DNA of 64,000 nt, from contig JBFWUT010000013.1 of the NCBI GenBank assembly GCA_050247135.1, positions 1-64,000 on the forward strand, written 5' to 3'. A program made the position numbers and the translations under genes. The notes beneath the pieces were generated by a model, which was not told the origin of the DNA, ran no database searches, and saw only the letters and a program-made list of their open reading frames with translations. This DNA comes from Berkiella sp050247135 (lineage in GTDB: Bacteria; Pseudomonadota; Gammaproteobacteria; Berkiellales; Berkiellaceae). Below, one piece after another: positions 46,415 through 56,022 of the stretch. Positions within the stretch are counted from its first letter, which is position 1. Each line of letters begins with the position of its first letter.

Positions 46415-47380
46415 TTAAGTGCCTCTGTTTCGTACCATTGCAAAGACAGGAGGAAGCCTTTTGCTAAGCTGCACAATTGCTTTGCGGCAAAAAGAGGAAC
46501 AATGCAATTGAGCCAAGTAGCTGTAAAATGACAAGGCTGAGATAAAATTTGTTAGTTTTCTGATATTTTTCTGATAAAAGTGACTCCAGCCTAGAAAGGA
46601 ACGCCATTCTTGTTTAAATAAGGCACTAAATCCCCCCCATTCTGGCTCTAGCGCTACCAAAGCTATCTCCTTGGCTTGAAAAACACTGCCACCCATTTCG
46701 TGAACCCGCAAACATAGATCCCAATGAAACGCAGCATGGAAGCATTGCTTATCAAGCCCCTTGAGCACTAGAAAAGTAGGCGTTGGGATCAAAATACACT
46801 GAGCAGGAACGACTTGGGCAAAATGACCACCACCGACGAGAGACACCTCAGGTACATTATTATTTGTTACGTTACTAAAGTATTTTTTAATGAGGGGCAG
46901 CGGAACGAGGTCCTGCGAATCTTTAACTGAAGTCGCCCCTACAACCCATGGTTTTTGTTTACGAACGCCCGTCGCCAATAATTTGAGCACAGCATCTTTG
47001 GGTAATAAACAATAAGCATCTAACAGCAATAAAAATGGTGTTGAAGCATATTGCACGCCTAAATTATAAGCCGACGCTAAACCACGTATGCCTTCACCAT
47101 CCACCACAAGGGTACGTGGCAACGTGCTAAATTGTGCTAGAGCTTCTTTGACTATAGGAGACTGACTGCAATTGACAATAATGAGCTCTCTAACCATTAA
47201 CTGTGCCAAAGCAGACTGCAGCGTTGTGATAAAACGCATATCCTCATTTTGGATTGCCACAATCACGGAGACCACTTTTTGCCTGGGATCCAAGCTGACT
47301 TGTGCTGCCACGCTGCGTTGGCTAGCCGTTAAGGGGGACCTATCGTCCCAAAGGCGTTTTAAATCAATAACATAAGTCAA
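46415..47380 (-). CDS. Family 2 glycosyltransferase
   Basis: The 321-residue protein has a GT-A N-terminal domain (VVSVIVAIQNEDMRFITTLQ; RELIIVNCSQ; GLASAYNLGVQYASTPFLLLLD) resembling rhamnosyl/galactofuranosyl-type transferases with LLDAYC in place of the usual DxD. C-terminal residues are basic and hydrophobic. A TTG start at 47380 is the only feasible in-frame one upstream; no clear ribosome site is seen, so start is uncertain. It is the last gene of the minus-strand glycan operon. Confidence 0.75.
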   Translation of the reverse strand: MTYVIDLKRLWDDRSPLTASQRSVAAQVSLDPRQKVVSVIVAIQNEDMRFITTLQSALAQLMVRELIIVNCSQSPIVKEALAQFSTLPRTLVVDGEGIRGLASAYNLGVQYASTPFLLLLDAYCLLPKDAVLKLLATGVRKQKPWVVGATSVKDSQDLVPLPLIKKYFSNVTNNNVPEVSLVGGGHFAQVVPAQCILIPTPTFLVLKGLDKQCFHAAFHWDLCLRVHEMGGSVFQAKEIALVALEPEWGGFSALFKQEWRSFLGWSHFYQKNIRKLTNFISALSFYSYLAQLHCSSFCRKAIVQLSKRLPPVFAMVRNRGT

Positions 47381-47456
47381 ACGAACAACCCATAATCAAT
47401 CACAACATCAAGAAAACACGGCATTATAAGGCAAACGTCGCAAAATGACAGCTGCT

Positions 47457-48422
47457 CTATTTTAGACGTTGAGAACCCTCAACGGTCATTTTTAATGCTT
47501 CCTCGATCGAATACGGTGGCCGCCAACTTAGAAGACGCATCGATTTCTCTATGTTCACCTGTAAAGACTCTGTCAAACGTTCTAGTTGACGCTTCTTCCC
47601 TGTGACCAGCCCTAGTAGTTTTAATAGAAAGACAGGAAAAGGAAATAAGCCACTTCGTTTACCCATGGCTTTGCGCAATGCCCTAATGAGCCCTGGCGTT
47701 GATAAATCTTCATTATCCGAAACTAAAAAAACTTCGCGCTGCGCATTCTGATGCGATAAGCAACACTCTATAAAGCTTACCAAATTAAAGACACTCACCA
47801 AAGAACGCTGATTTTTAATTGAACGTAAAGGTAACGGATAAGCGGTTTTGGCAAGCTTAATAAGTTGCTTAAAATTTCCTTTGACCTCTGGCCCATAGAT
47901 CAATGGGGGACGAATAATCACCCATTCCATTCCCTGACGTCTGGCCTCTTCCTGAAGGATTTTCTCACCTTGTAATTTCGATAAGCTATAAGCATCCTGT
48001 GGCTGGGGTTGATCATCGGCTCGAAACGGCATTTCAAAGGTTTTTTCGCCATTTACTTTGATAGTACTGATGTATAAAAATCGGGATACATGATGTTTTA
48101 CTGCTTGGCGCACCAGTTGTTGAGTGCCCTTCACATTGACTTCTTGGTAAGCACTTAAGGCTTTCATTTTACGATCATTCATGTGATGAACACGCGCAGC
48201 TAAATGTACCACCACGCTCACACCATCTAAAATACCCAGCCAAGATGTTTTCCCATCGATGCTCTCAACGTGGTGATGCGTTAAATTCTCGTGAGTTAAA
48301 GCAAAGTCTGCTCCTCTGGAAACAGCCTTAACCCGATAACCTTGTGCTAATAGGTGTTGGCACAAATGCAACCCTAGAAAACCTGATGCCCCGGTCACTA
48401 AAACGGTTAACCTATCTTGCAT
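47457..48422 (-). CDS. NAD-dependent SDR, WbpV/UDP-QuiNAc-pathway-like reductase
   Basis: Extended short-chain dehydrogenase/epimerase for nucleotide sugars. The 321-residue protein has the Rossmann motif TGASGFLGLHLC, HLAARVHHMNDR, the STIKVNGEK block and the catalytic Tyr-x-x-x-Lys in YSLSKLQGEK, then IIRPPLIYGPEVKGNF. This wording is close to the subgroup reducing UDP-4-keto-QuiNAc (WbpV-like) rather than GalE. The exact sugar cannot be read from sequence. It overlaps the next gene by 11 bp. Confidence 0.8.
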   Translation of the reverse strand: MQDRLTVLVTGASGFLGLHLCQHLLAQGYRVKAVSRGADFALTHENLTHHHVESIDGKTSWLGILDGVSVVVHLAARVHHMNDRKMKALSAYQEVNVKGTQQLVRQAVKHHVSRFLYISTIKVNGEKTFEMPFRADDQPQPQDAYSLSKLQGEKILQEEARRQGMEWVIIRPPLIYGPEVKGNFKQLIKLAKTAYPLPLRSIKNQRSLVSVFNLVSFIECCLSHQNAQREVFLVSDNEDLSTPGLIRALRKAMGKRSGLFPFPVFLLKLLGLVTGKKRQLERLTESLQVNIEKSMRLLSWRPPYSIEEALKMTVEGSQRLK

Positions 48423-49209
48423 GATGATATTCTCTTTTCGGTTTAGCTATCCATTGCGTTAGTCTTGAAATGACTTTGTGACAAACGAAAAGCCAGGGCG
48501 AAATAGTAATGCCCAATTTTTTAGCCGCCAACAGAATTTGTCGGTTTTGTTCAATAATCCCTTTAATACTGTTATTGGAAACTCCGCCAGCACGCATTTT
48601 CACCATAACTTCTGGCAAATAACGCGAACGTATATGATGCTTTTCTAAAAAACGCATCATCAGCTCAACATCATTGCCCCCTTTGTAGTCAATATCGAAA
48701 ACACCAAAGCTATCGTAAACTCCACGGCGCACAAAGAAGGTAGGATGAGCAGGGCACCATCCTTTAGCAAACAGCCCCGAACGAAACGGACTTCCACGCC
48801 AATAACGCAAGACCTTATCTGGAGATTGGCTTGCGAAATAGATAAGATCGCTATAACAAGCATCCAGCATTGGATCTTGAAATGCCTCTGCAACACGAGT
48901 CAACACATCTTCATGTGCATATAAATCATCTGCGTTTAACAAACCAATCACATCGCCTGTTGCTAAGGCAATCCCTTTATTCATTGCATCATAAATCCCT
49001 TTATCAGGCTCTGATATTAACTGATGAACATGCGAACGAAAGGATTGTATCTGCTCTATTGTATTATCAGTAGAACCACCATCAATGATAATGTATTCAA
49101 CGTGTGGGTAACGTTGCGCCTTAACAGATAACAAGGTTTCATGGATTGTCTTGCCACTATTGTAGCAGACGGTAATGATCGAAATCTTAAGTGGCGGCTT
49201 ATGAAACAT
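48412..49209 (-). CDS. Family 2 glycosyltransferase (WcaA-like)
   Basis: Transfers a sugar from a nucleotide donor during glycan assembly. The 265-residue GT-A protein has SIITVCYNSGKTIHETLLSV, EYIIIDGGSTDNTIEQIQ, and GLLNADDLYAHED (metal-binding Asp-rich motif). The C-terminus is basic without a membrane helix. It overlaps its neighbours (11 bp with each), tying it to the six-gene minus-strand operon. Confidence 0.88.
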   Translation of the reverse strand: MFHKPPLKISIITVCYNSGKTIHETLLSVKAQRYPHVEYIIIDGGSTDNTIEQIQSFRSHVHQLISEPDKGIYDAMNKGIALATGDVIGLLNADDLYAHEDVLTRVAEAFQDPMLDACYSDLIYFASQSPDKVLRYWRGSPFRSGLFAKGWCPAHPTFFVRRGVYDSFGVFDIDYKGGNDVELMMRFLEKHHIRSRYLPEVMVKMRAGGVSNNSIKGIIEQNRQILLAAKKLGITISPWLFVCHKVISRLTQWIAKPKREYHHAR

Positions 49210-50365
49210 AGATTTTTTCTTGCAGGAGCTGTTGATATAAATTCACTTGCTGCGACATCACCGGCTCTGTATAAAATTGGCTAGCAAAATTTTGCGCAGC
49301 CTTAGCCATTTGTTCGTAGTTAGCATATTCTTGTGAGAGCAATATCGTATTCACTAAACCACTTTCCTCGCATAAAAAACCATTCTTACCGTGTTCAATC
49401 ATTTCTTTGCGCGTACCTAAGTTCAAACCAATTACTGGGGTTTGACGCGCCATGGCTTCAATCATGGTTAAGCCAAACGTCTCAAAGGCTTTTGAGGTAT
49501 GCACTAGGTATTTTGCTTTGGCAATGTATGACAAGGTTTGCTCGTGTGGCAACTGTCCTAAAAATGTAATATTCGATTGGCGATAGCGCTCCCTTAGTGA
49601 AGGCTCATCAACCCCTTTGCCAATCACAGTTAACTCATAGGTTAAGGGTAGTTTTAGCCAAGTCTCTAGTAATAACTCAATGCCTTTTGCCGCTTCAAGT
49701 CTACCAACAAACAAATATCCATTTTTATCTGTTAGCGGTAATTGTGCCTTAACAGGCTCAATCGAGTTGGGTTTGTAAAATAATTTTTCAGCTCCCAACA
49801 GTGGCCTCAGCTTTTCATTCTGGAAATGACTTAAGGTAAAATAGGCATCAATGTAACGTTGATATTCCTTAAACCGATACCAAGCAAATGCTGCAGCACT
49901 TGCCGTGCTTTGTGCTAATGAATTGCGATAACAACGATGCCTAATGCCAGCTAGTGCTAAAGGCTTACCAACACACTCATCGCAAATCCCTTTCCCTTCA
50001 CGATACAGCGTGCCATTTAGGCACCACCAACGAAAATTATGCAAGGTATGAACCACTTTTGCACCAGCACTTTTTGCAGCGGCAAAAACGCTCGGCGTCA
50101 GCAAGGGAAAGAAATTATGAACGTGAACGAGGTTAATTTTTTGGTTTTCAACTAACGTTTTTACTGCAGCAAAATGTGAGGTGTCGCCCCAGATATTTTT
50201 AAAAAGCTTACCCAGTTTTATGTCATCGTTAGAGACAGCATACTCAAAGACATTGGCATCGCCTAGCATCGCTTTTAAAGCTGCTACTTCTCTTTTAACA
50301 ACAATATCTTCACCACCGATAAACTGTGATTGATAAGCATTATGGACAATCAATATTTTCATCAA
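49199..50365 (-). CDS. GT4-family glycosyltransferase
   Basis: A GT-B fold protein of 388 residues. It opens MKILIVHNAYQSQFIGGED with a Gly-rich acceptor side, and the second half has YLFVGRLEAAKGIELLLETW and the E-x7-E region in ETFGLTMIEAMARQTPVIG. Donor and linkage are unknown. It overlaps its neighbours by 11 and 4 bp. Confidence 0.88.
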   Translation of the reverse strand: MMKILIVHNAYQSQFIGGEDIVVKREVAALKAMLGDANVFEYAVSNDDIKLGKLFKNIWGDTSHFAAVKTLVENQKINLVHVHNFFPLLTPSVFAAAKSAGAKVVHTLHNFRWWCLNGTLYREGKGICDECVGKPLALAGIRHRCYRNSLAQSTASAAAFAWYRFKEYQRYIDAYFTLSHFQNEKLRPLLGAEKLFYKPNSIEPVKAQLPLTDKNGYLFVGRLEAAKGIELLLETWLKLPLTYELTVIGKGVDEPSLRERYRQSNITFLGQLPHEQTLSYIAKAKYLVHTSKAFETFGLTMIEAMARQTPVIGLNLGTRKEMIEHGKNGFLCEESGLVNTILLSQEYANYEQMAKAAQNFASQFYTEPVMSQQVNLYQQLLQEKIYVS

Positions 50366-51405
50366 GATGAAGCCTTAACGGTCAAGTATTGCTCTACTTG
50401 CCACGCATCACGTGCTTTGAAATCAATCATCTTGAGGTTTTCTAGCAACAGCGAATAATGCTTAGCGCACCATGTAACAGCTTCATCAAACGATTCATTG
50501 TTACCAGGCTCAAATAATTTGCCTACTTGATATTGGATAATAAAGTCTTGTGCTGAGCCCACCTGCGCAGATGCAATCACCGGCAACCCATGATACAGCG
50601 CTTCCTCTACAACCAATCCCCAAGGTTCTTTTGTTGAGGGTAAGACAAATACATCATGACTTTGATACCAGCTGGACAAGGCTTCATTGGATACGTGCCC
50701 CACTAAGTTCACATTCTTTAGATCCATCGCTTGTAACTTCTCTGCCAAAGGTCCCTGCCCTATCAGGGTTAACTGGTATTGAGGATACTTGGCAAACAAA
50801 CGAACCAGACTTTCTAAATTTTTTTCTGGCGCTAAACGTCCTACATACAAAAATTTTCCTTGGAAAGTTTTATTCGCAGATTTTTTGTTTGTATAATTAA
50901 AAATGCCAACACCGAGGGTTTTCTTAATGTCACCTTTAAATGACAAACATCGGACTAAATCCTTTTGAGCTTCTCCCGAGCAATAAACAAGTTGCATTCT
51001 TTCTAAAAAAGCTTTTTTCAGCGATGCAGACAAACCTTGGGTTTTACTTTCAAAAATAGAAGACTCACAAGCCAAAGCGTTGCTTTTTGTGGGATACCGA
51101 TAGGCGATTAACCAAAACTCCAACAGATCCCAACCGCCCACAATGATTTGTTTGAAGCGTAATGTTTTTAATACTTGATATAGGCGAAATAAACTCTTCA
51201 GCTTTGACCGACTCTCAAAAGGGCCTTCGTTTAAAACGCAATAATCAAAGGCGAACTCACCTTGCGTAAAATCTTTTGATCGAATAGCAGAGGTGCTAGC
51301 AATAAAAATAACAAATACTTTGCATCGTTTGGCGATCTCGTTATACAAATTCACTTTATAAAAAGCGGGTAAGTGAGTGACAAACACCCGGTCATATGCT
51401 TTCAT
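50362..51405 (-). CDS. GT4-family glycosyltransferase
   Basis: The 347-residue GT-B protein has FVTHLPAFYKVNLYNEIAKR at the start and the family C-terminal signature FLYVGRLAPEKNLESLVRLF, then PSTKEPWGLVVEEALYHGLP holding the donor-binding Glu residues. It starts exactly one base downstream of the methyltransferase stop and overlaps the next glycosyltransferase by 4 bp. Confidence 0.87.
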   Translation of the reverse strand: MKAYDRVFVTHLPAFYKVNLYNEIAKRCKVFVIFIASTSAIRSKDFTQGEFAFDYCVLNEGPFESRSKLKSLFRLYQVLKTLRFKQIIVGGWDLLEFWLIAYRYPTKSNALACESSIFESKTQGLSASLKKAFLERMQLVYCSGEAQKDLVRCLSFKGDIKKTLGVGIFNYTNKKSANKTFQGKFLYVGRLAPEKNLESLVRLFAKYPQYQLTLIGQGPLAEKLQAMDLKNVNLVGHVSNEALSSWYQSHDVFVLPSTKEPWGLVVEEALYHGLPVIASAQVGSAQDFIIQYQVGKLFEPGNNESFDEAVTWCAKHYSLLLENLKMIDFKARDAWQVEQYLTVKASS

Positions 51406-52488
51406 CTATGACTTCGTACTAACGAATAAGGGATAAGCCCCTATGCGGCCCATGAGCTTAGGGTATCGGCTCTCTAACCAGAAAAAGGCTTTTAACATGG
51501 CCCGCCCTCCTAATTTGTCATGAACAAAAAATTTTAAAAACGGCACATTGACACTTCGCCATGAGTACAGCTTGCATCCATATTGATATTCAATATTTTG
51601 ACGATACCATTGATAGGAGTGTGCATGAAAATATAATGAGGGTAACGCTGCCTTGCCAGGTAACAAGCGTTTAAACAACGAGGCGATTTTCATGGGAAAC
51701 ATGAATAGATTCATTAACAACGAGCGACGCCCCCAGCTATAAATAACCGCAGAACGACCGCCTGGTTTTAACACCCGTTGAATTTCAGCGTAACCTTGTA
51801 GCTGCTCTTGCGAAGGCACATGATATAAAGTGTGCAAAGAGATCACTGCATCGAGTTGGTCTGACTGAATTGGCAAAGCGGTGACATCGCATAATAGATA
51901 AATCCCTTTTTCGCCCAGCTTTTGCTTAGCCGCTTTTAAGGCTCGCAAAGAAATATCGGCACATATTCGATAGTCATAGTTTCGGCTGTAAGCCAGATAG
52001 GCATCATATTGGATAGGGCCTGAGGCGACATCTAATAAAAAGCGGCCATGCGCAGGAATATGTTGTTTGACACGAGCATGACAATTTTCAATATACTCTT
52101 CTGATACCGCGCGCAAATCTTCCGAGTCAAGCGCATCCTGAAAAATCCCTTGGTCTTGCTGCCAACCAAAACTATCGTAAAACTGTTTGACGGCATTTTT
52201 GGTGTTATTCACTGCACTCTTTTGGGCGCTTTGTTTTTGCAATGCAAATTCTGGCAACAAATAAACAATATCATCTATCACCAAGTAGAAGATGTCATGA
52301 TTTTCGGCTTTAAACGCACCTTGCACATCGCTCATGCCAAACCCATCATGTTGCGAAAGAATATCATGACAAGCGATCTTGGCCGCTAGGGCTTGTTGCT
52401 GATCATTAGTTTGCCAACTTAAATTACTATGGGTCAGCGGGCATCTAAGTATACTTTCCAACTCTTTGTGGTTTGTCATTGAAGCCAT
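51406..52488 (-). CDS. Class I SAM-dependent methyltransferase with Trm112-like N-terminus
   Basis: The 360-residue protein has an N-terminal Trm112-like motif (LRCPLTHSNLSW, residues about 14-25), then a Rossmann methyltransferase domain: LLDVASGPIQYDAYL (motif I near 160), ICADISLRALKAAK, CDVTALPIQSDQLDAVISLH, and the VLKPGGRSAVIYSWG loop. It is likely to methylate a sugar or lipid of the glycan. First gene of the minus-strand operon, divergent from the carbamoyltransferase with 149 bp between. Confidence 0.87.
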   Translation of the reverse strand: MASMTNHKELESILRCPLTHSNLSWQTNDQQQALAAKIACHDILSQHDGFGMSDVQGAFKAENHDIFYLVIDDIVYLLPEFALQKQSAQKSAVNNTKNAVKQFYDSFGWQQDQGIFQDALDSEDLRAVSEEYIENCHARVKQHIPAHGRFLLDVASGPIQYDAYLAYSRNYDYRICADISLRALKAAKQKLGEKGIYLLCDVTALPIQSDQLDAVISLHTLYHVPSQEQLQGYAEIQRVLKPGGRSAVIYSWGRRSLLMNLFMFPMKIASLFKRLLPGKAALPSLYFHAHSYQWYRQNIEYQYGCKLYSWRSVNVPFLKFFVHDKLGGRAMLKAFFWLESRYPKLMGRIGAYPLFVSTKS

Positions 52489-52637
52489 TTCTTATTAAGA
52501 CAACGATGCGCGTATTCTGCCGCAATCCCCAGGATGAGGAAAGACTAGCTCTAGTTAAGGGATTTCGTTACACTTTTTCACCTCATTGTCTTCAAAGCCG
52601 ATGATATAACCAACGGTGTCAAAATTAAGGAGTTTTT

Positions 52638-54482
52638 TTGAGTACCACAATCCTAGGGATTTCTGCGTTTTACCACGACAGTGCGGCCGCTCTTGTGCAA
52701 GATGGGAAAATCATCAGCTCTGCCCAAGAAGAGCGTTTTACCCGTAAAAAGCACGATCCTGCATTCCCTGCTTGTGCCATCGCTTATTGCTTAAAAGAAG
52801 CAGGACTCACACTCAAGCAAGTGGATTATGTGGTCTTTTATGACAAGCCGCTGGTAAAATTTGAACGACTTTTAGAAACCTATCTAGCTTTTGCGCCACG
52901 TGGCTTTCGTTCCTTTTTGCAGGCAATGCCCATTTGGATGAAAGAAAAATTATTTTTAAAAGATCTTTTAAAAAAATCCTTGGCAACGCTCGGTGGGCTA
53001 TCCAAAAAAGAACTGCCACCGCTGTTGTTCACTGAACATCATCAGGCTCACGCTGCATCCGCCTTTTTCCCCAGTCCCTTCGAACGTGCCGCTGTCTTAT
53101 GTTTGGATGGCGTAGGCGAATGGGCCACCAGTTCAGTTTGGTTAGGTAATCAAAACAAACTAGAATTAGCCTGGGAACTGGATTTTCCCCACTCGCTGGG
53201 ATTGCTTTATTCTGCCTTCACCTATTATACCGGCTTTAAAGTGAACTCCGGTGAATATAAATTGATGGGTTTAGCGCCTTATGGCGAACCCAAATACGCT
53301 GACTTAATCCTTGATAACCTAATGGATTTAAAAGACGACGGTACCTTCCGTCTCGACATGCGCTATTTTAATTACCCCACCGGCCTGACCATGACCAACG
53401 AACGGTTTAATGAACTGTTTGGTGGGCCCCCTCGTCAAAGCGAATCAACGATCAGTCAGCGCGAAATGGATATCGCCAGCTCCATACAGTGTGTTACCGA
53501 AAAAATCGTGTTGCGCTTAGCGCGCACGGTCAAAAAAGAATTAAATACCGACTATCTCTGCTTGGCTGGCGGCGTTGCGCTCAATTGTGTCGCGAACGGC
53601 AAAATTCATAAAGAAAAAATCTTTAAAGATATTTTTGTACAGCCTGCTGCTGGTGATGCCGGCGGTGCTTTAGGGGCAGCGCTTAGTGTCTGGTATGAAT
53701 ATCTACAAAACAAACGCATTCCAGATGCTCACGACAGCATGCAAGGCAGTTATCTGGGGCCTCGCTTTAGTAATGCGGAGATCGTCAAATATCTCGATAG
53801 TATTCAGGCCAAATATCATTTCTTTGACGATGATACTTTACTGCCTCATGTGGCCGAGCTCTTAGCAAACGAAAACGTTATTGGCTGGTTCCAAGGGCGC
53901 ATGGAGTTTGGTCCTCGTGCTTTAGGCGGTCGCTCTATCATTGGCGATGCCAGAAGCCCGAAAATGCAATCGATTATGAATTTAAAAATTAAATATCGTG
54001 AGTCATTTAGACCTTTCGCGCCGGTTGTTAAGTACGACAAAGTGAGCGACTGGTTTGATTTTGAAGGCATTAGTCCCTATATGCTGATGGTCGCGCCGAT
54101 TAAAGAAAATCACCGCTTGGATATGACGAATGAGCAACAGCAGCTTTTTGGTATTGAAAAACTCAATGTGCCTCGCTCGATGTTGCCGGCCATTACGCAT
54201 GTCGACTATTCGGCAAGATTGCAAACGGTACATCCGCAAACCAACCCACGCTTTTATGGATTATTAAACGAATTTGAAAAGCAAACAGCGTGCCCCGTAT
54301 TAATCAATACTTCATTTAATGTCAGAGGGGAGCCCATCGTGCATTCTATGGAAGATGCCTATCGGTGCTTTATGCGTACTGAAATGGACTACCTGATTCT
54401 AGAAAATCTAGTACTAGCTAAAAAAGAACAACCTGCCTGGCAAGAAACCACTCGCTGGCAAGAAGAATTTGCACTCGATTAA
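52638..54482 (+). CDS. Carbamoyltransferase (NodU/CmcH family)
   Basis: Transfers a carbamoyl group from carbamoyl phosphate, here most likely onto a sugar hydroxyl. The 614-residue protein opens ILGISAFYHDSAAALVQDGK (HDSA metal/nucleotide motif), has FTEHHQAHAASAFF and LCLDGVGEWATSS, then AGGVALNCVANGKI, and a C-terminal Carbam_trans_C domain with GRMEFGPRALGGRSIIGDAR. TTG start with AAGGAG five bases ahead. It heads the SxtJ-DUF5989-SGNH-GNAT cassette. Confidence 0.93.
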   Translation: MSTTILGISAFYHDSAAALVQDGKIISSAQEERFTRKKHDPAFPACAIAYCLKEAGLTLKQVDYVVFYDKPLVKFERLLETYLAFAPRGFRSFLQAMPIWMKEKLFLKDLLKKSLATLGGLSKKELPPLLFTEHHQAHAASAFFPSPFERAAVLCLDGVGEWATSSVWLGNQNKLELAWELDFPHSLGLLYSAFTYYTGFKVNSGEYKLMGLAPYGEPKYADLILDNLMDLKDDGTFRLDMRYFNYPTGLTMTNERFNELFGGPPRQSESTISQREMDIASSIQCVTEKIVLRLARTVKKELNTDYLCLAGGVALNCVANGKIHKEKIFKDIFVQPAAGDAGGALGAALSVWYEYLQNKRIPDAHDSMQGSYLGPRFSNAEIVKYLDSIQAKYHFFDDDTLLPHVAELLANENVIGWFQGRMEFGPRALGGRSIIGDARSPKMQSIMNLKIKYRESFRPFAPVVKYDKVSDWFDFEGISPYMLMVAPIKENHRLDMTNEQQQLFGIEKLNVPRSMLPAITHVDYSARLQTVHPQTNPRFYGLLNEFEKQTACPVLINTSFNVRGEPIVHSMEDAYRCFMRTEMDYLILENLVLAKKEQPAWQETTRWQEEFALD

Positions 54483-54493
54483 GGACGCTATAA

Positions 54494-54889
54494 ATGAATA
54501 CGGTGAACACCATCGAACTGCGAAAATTTGGCCTTATCCTATCCTGTGTTTTCATGGGAGCCTTTGGTTTTTTATTGCCTATACTTCTTAACAAAGCCAT
54601 TCCTACCTGGCCTTGGATTGTGGGCACGCTTATTTTTGTCCCAACCATGGTAAAACCTGACTGGCTTAAAGTGATCTATCACCCTTGGATGAAACTCGGT
54701 CATATTTTAGGTTGGGTGAATACCCGCATTATCCTGGGCGTAATCTTTTTTGCACTCATTACGCCTATCGGACTTATTCGCCGGTTACTAGGAAATGATC
54801 CGCTAGGTTTAACGTTTGATCAGAAAGCAACCACATATCGAACGATAATACCTTCACAAGGTATTAAACACATGGAGAACCCCTTCTAA
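54494..54889 (+). CDS. SxtJ family membrane protein
   Basis: The 131-residue protein has three membrane-associated helices (LILSCVFMGAFGFLLPILL; WIVGTLIFVPTMV; IILGVIFFALITPIGLIRR) and the SxtJ family ending LLGNDPLGLTFDQKATTY. SxtJ-like proteins commonly follow NodU-family carbamoyltransferases; function unknown. AAGGA precedes the ATG. Its stop overlaps the next start by one base. Confidence 0.85.
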   Translation: MNTVNTIELRKFGLILSCVFMGAFGFLLPILLNKAIPTWPWIVGTLIFVPTMVKPDWLKVIYHPWMKLGHILGWVNTRIILGVIFFALITPIGLIRRLLGNDPLGLTFDQKATTYRTIIPSQGIKHMENPF

Positions 54890-55041
54890 TGATGGAATTA
54901 ATGATTGATCTCTGGCACTTTTTGCGTGTCAGAAAAAAATTCTGGCTATTGCCTATTATTTCTTTTTTAGCCTTATTAGGTGCCTTGGTGGTTCTTACCC
55001 AAGGTTCGGCAATTGCCCCTTTCATTTACACATTATTTTAA
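54889..55041 (+). CDS. DUF5989-family small membrane protein
   Basis: A 50-residue protein, too short for most gene callers, starts ATG-ATG at 54889 overlapping the SxtJ stop. An N-terminal amphipathic part (IDLWHFLRVRKKFW) is followed by one membrane helix (LPIISFLALLGALVVLT) and a short tail. The wording (FLRxRKKFWLLP) matches DUF5989, which typically sits between SxtJ and an SGNH protein in carbamoyltransferase cassettes. Function unknown. Confidence 0.85.
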   Translation: MMELMIDLWHFLRVRKKFWLLPIISFLALLGALVVLTQGSAIAPFIYTLF

Positions 55042-55044
55042 CCT

Positions 55045-56022
55045 ATGAAAAAAACAATGTTTGAAAAGCACGCCAAGCTCACCATAGCTTGCGTGCTTGT
55101 TTTCTTAGGTGTTATAGGGTGCATTGCCTTGGAATATACTGCGGGCCATTTTTTTGGCCTGGGTAAGCCCGTTATTTATGACTCTCACCCAGTTTATGGT
55201 TATCGCCCTCAACCAAATCAAAACGTAATGCGTAATCACAACGTTGCCGTCAATATCAATAACCTGGGATTACGCGCAATGAACGATTGGGATCCTAACC
55301 CTCACCATAAGGTGCTCTTTTTAGGTGACTCTGTAACATACGGTGGAAGCTATATTAGCAACGAGCAATTATTTTCCACTCTGGCAATATCACCCTTCCC
55401 TGATTATCAAAGCGGTAATGCTGGTGTTAATGGCTGGGGTGTGAACAATGTTTGCGCGCTTGTGCAAGAAATGTCCTTTTTACCGGCAGATATTTATGTC
55501 AGCGTTTTCCCAGAGGGCGACTTTTATCGTGGCTTGTCCCGTATCGGTGGCCAACCCTTTTGGACCCGACCACCCCGCTTTGCCTTAGAAGAACTCTTTC
55601 ACTATTTCGTATATAAAATTCAGTTAAGGCAAATGCCTGCAAGACACTTTTATTTGCTCCCTGAAGCAGATAAAACCCATATCGCAAACATTGCTGTCAA
55701 AAATTTAAAAGCCATGGATGATTTTTTAAACCAACAAGGTAAAATTCATCTTATTTACATCTCACCAAGCGTTCAACAAATTGTTGACCATCAAAGTGAA
55801 AATGTCGCTCTAAGGCAGCTATTCCATGAACATCAGCTTGATGTCATTTATTTGAAAGATCGTCTAAAGGACACACCAGCAGAAATAGGAAAGACCTACT
55901 TTCACGATAATATTCATTTATCGATTAAAGGCCACCAGGAATGGGCAAAAATGATTGAACCCGATTTAAAACAAGCTATTAGCAGGCAAGAGCAGTTTTC
56001 CTATGAAAATAAAAATTCGTAA
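55045..56022 (+). CDS. SGNH/GDSL hydrolase-like protein, membrane anchored
   Basis: The 325-residue protein has an N-terminal anchor (TIACVLVFLGVIGCIALEYTA, about residues 10-30) and then a periplasmic esterase-type domain. The Ser motif is FLGDSVTYGGSY; the catalytic Asp-x-x-His is YFHDNIHLSIKGH near the C-terminus. Such proteins in carbamoyltransferase/SxtJ cassettes probably add or remove acyl groups on a surface glycan. It starts 4 bp after DUF5989 and overlaps the GNAT gene by 20 bp. Confidence 0.85.
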   Translation: MKKTMFEKHAKLTIACVLVFLGVIGCIALEYTAGHFFGLGKPVIYDSHPVYGYRPQPNQNVMRNHNVAVNINNLGLRAMNDWDPNPHHKVLFLGDSVTYGGSYISNEQLFSTLAISPFPDYQSGNAGVNGWGVNNVCALVQEMSFLPADIYVSVFPEGDFYRGLSRIGGQPFWTRPPRFALEELFHYFVYKIQLRQMPARHFYLLPEADKTHIANIAVKNLKAMDDFLNQQGKIHLIYISPSVQQIVDHQSENVALRQLFHEHQLDVIYLKDRLKDTPAEIGKTYFHDNIHLSIKGHQEWAKMIEPDLKQAISRQEQFSYENKNS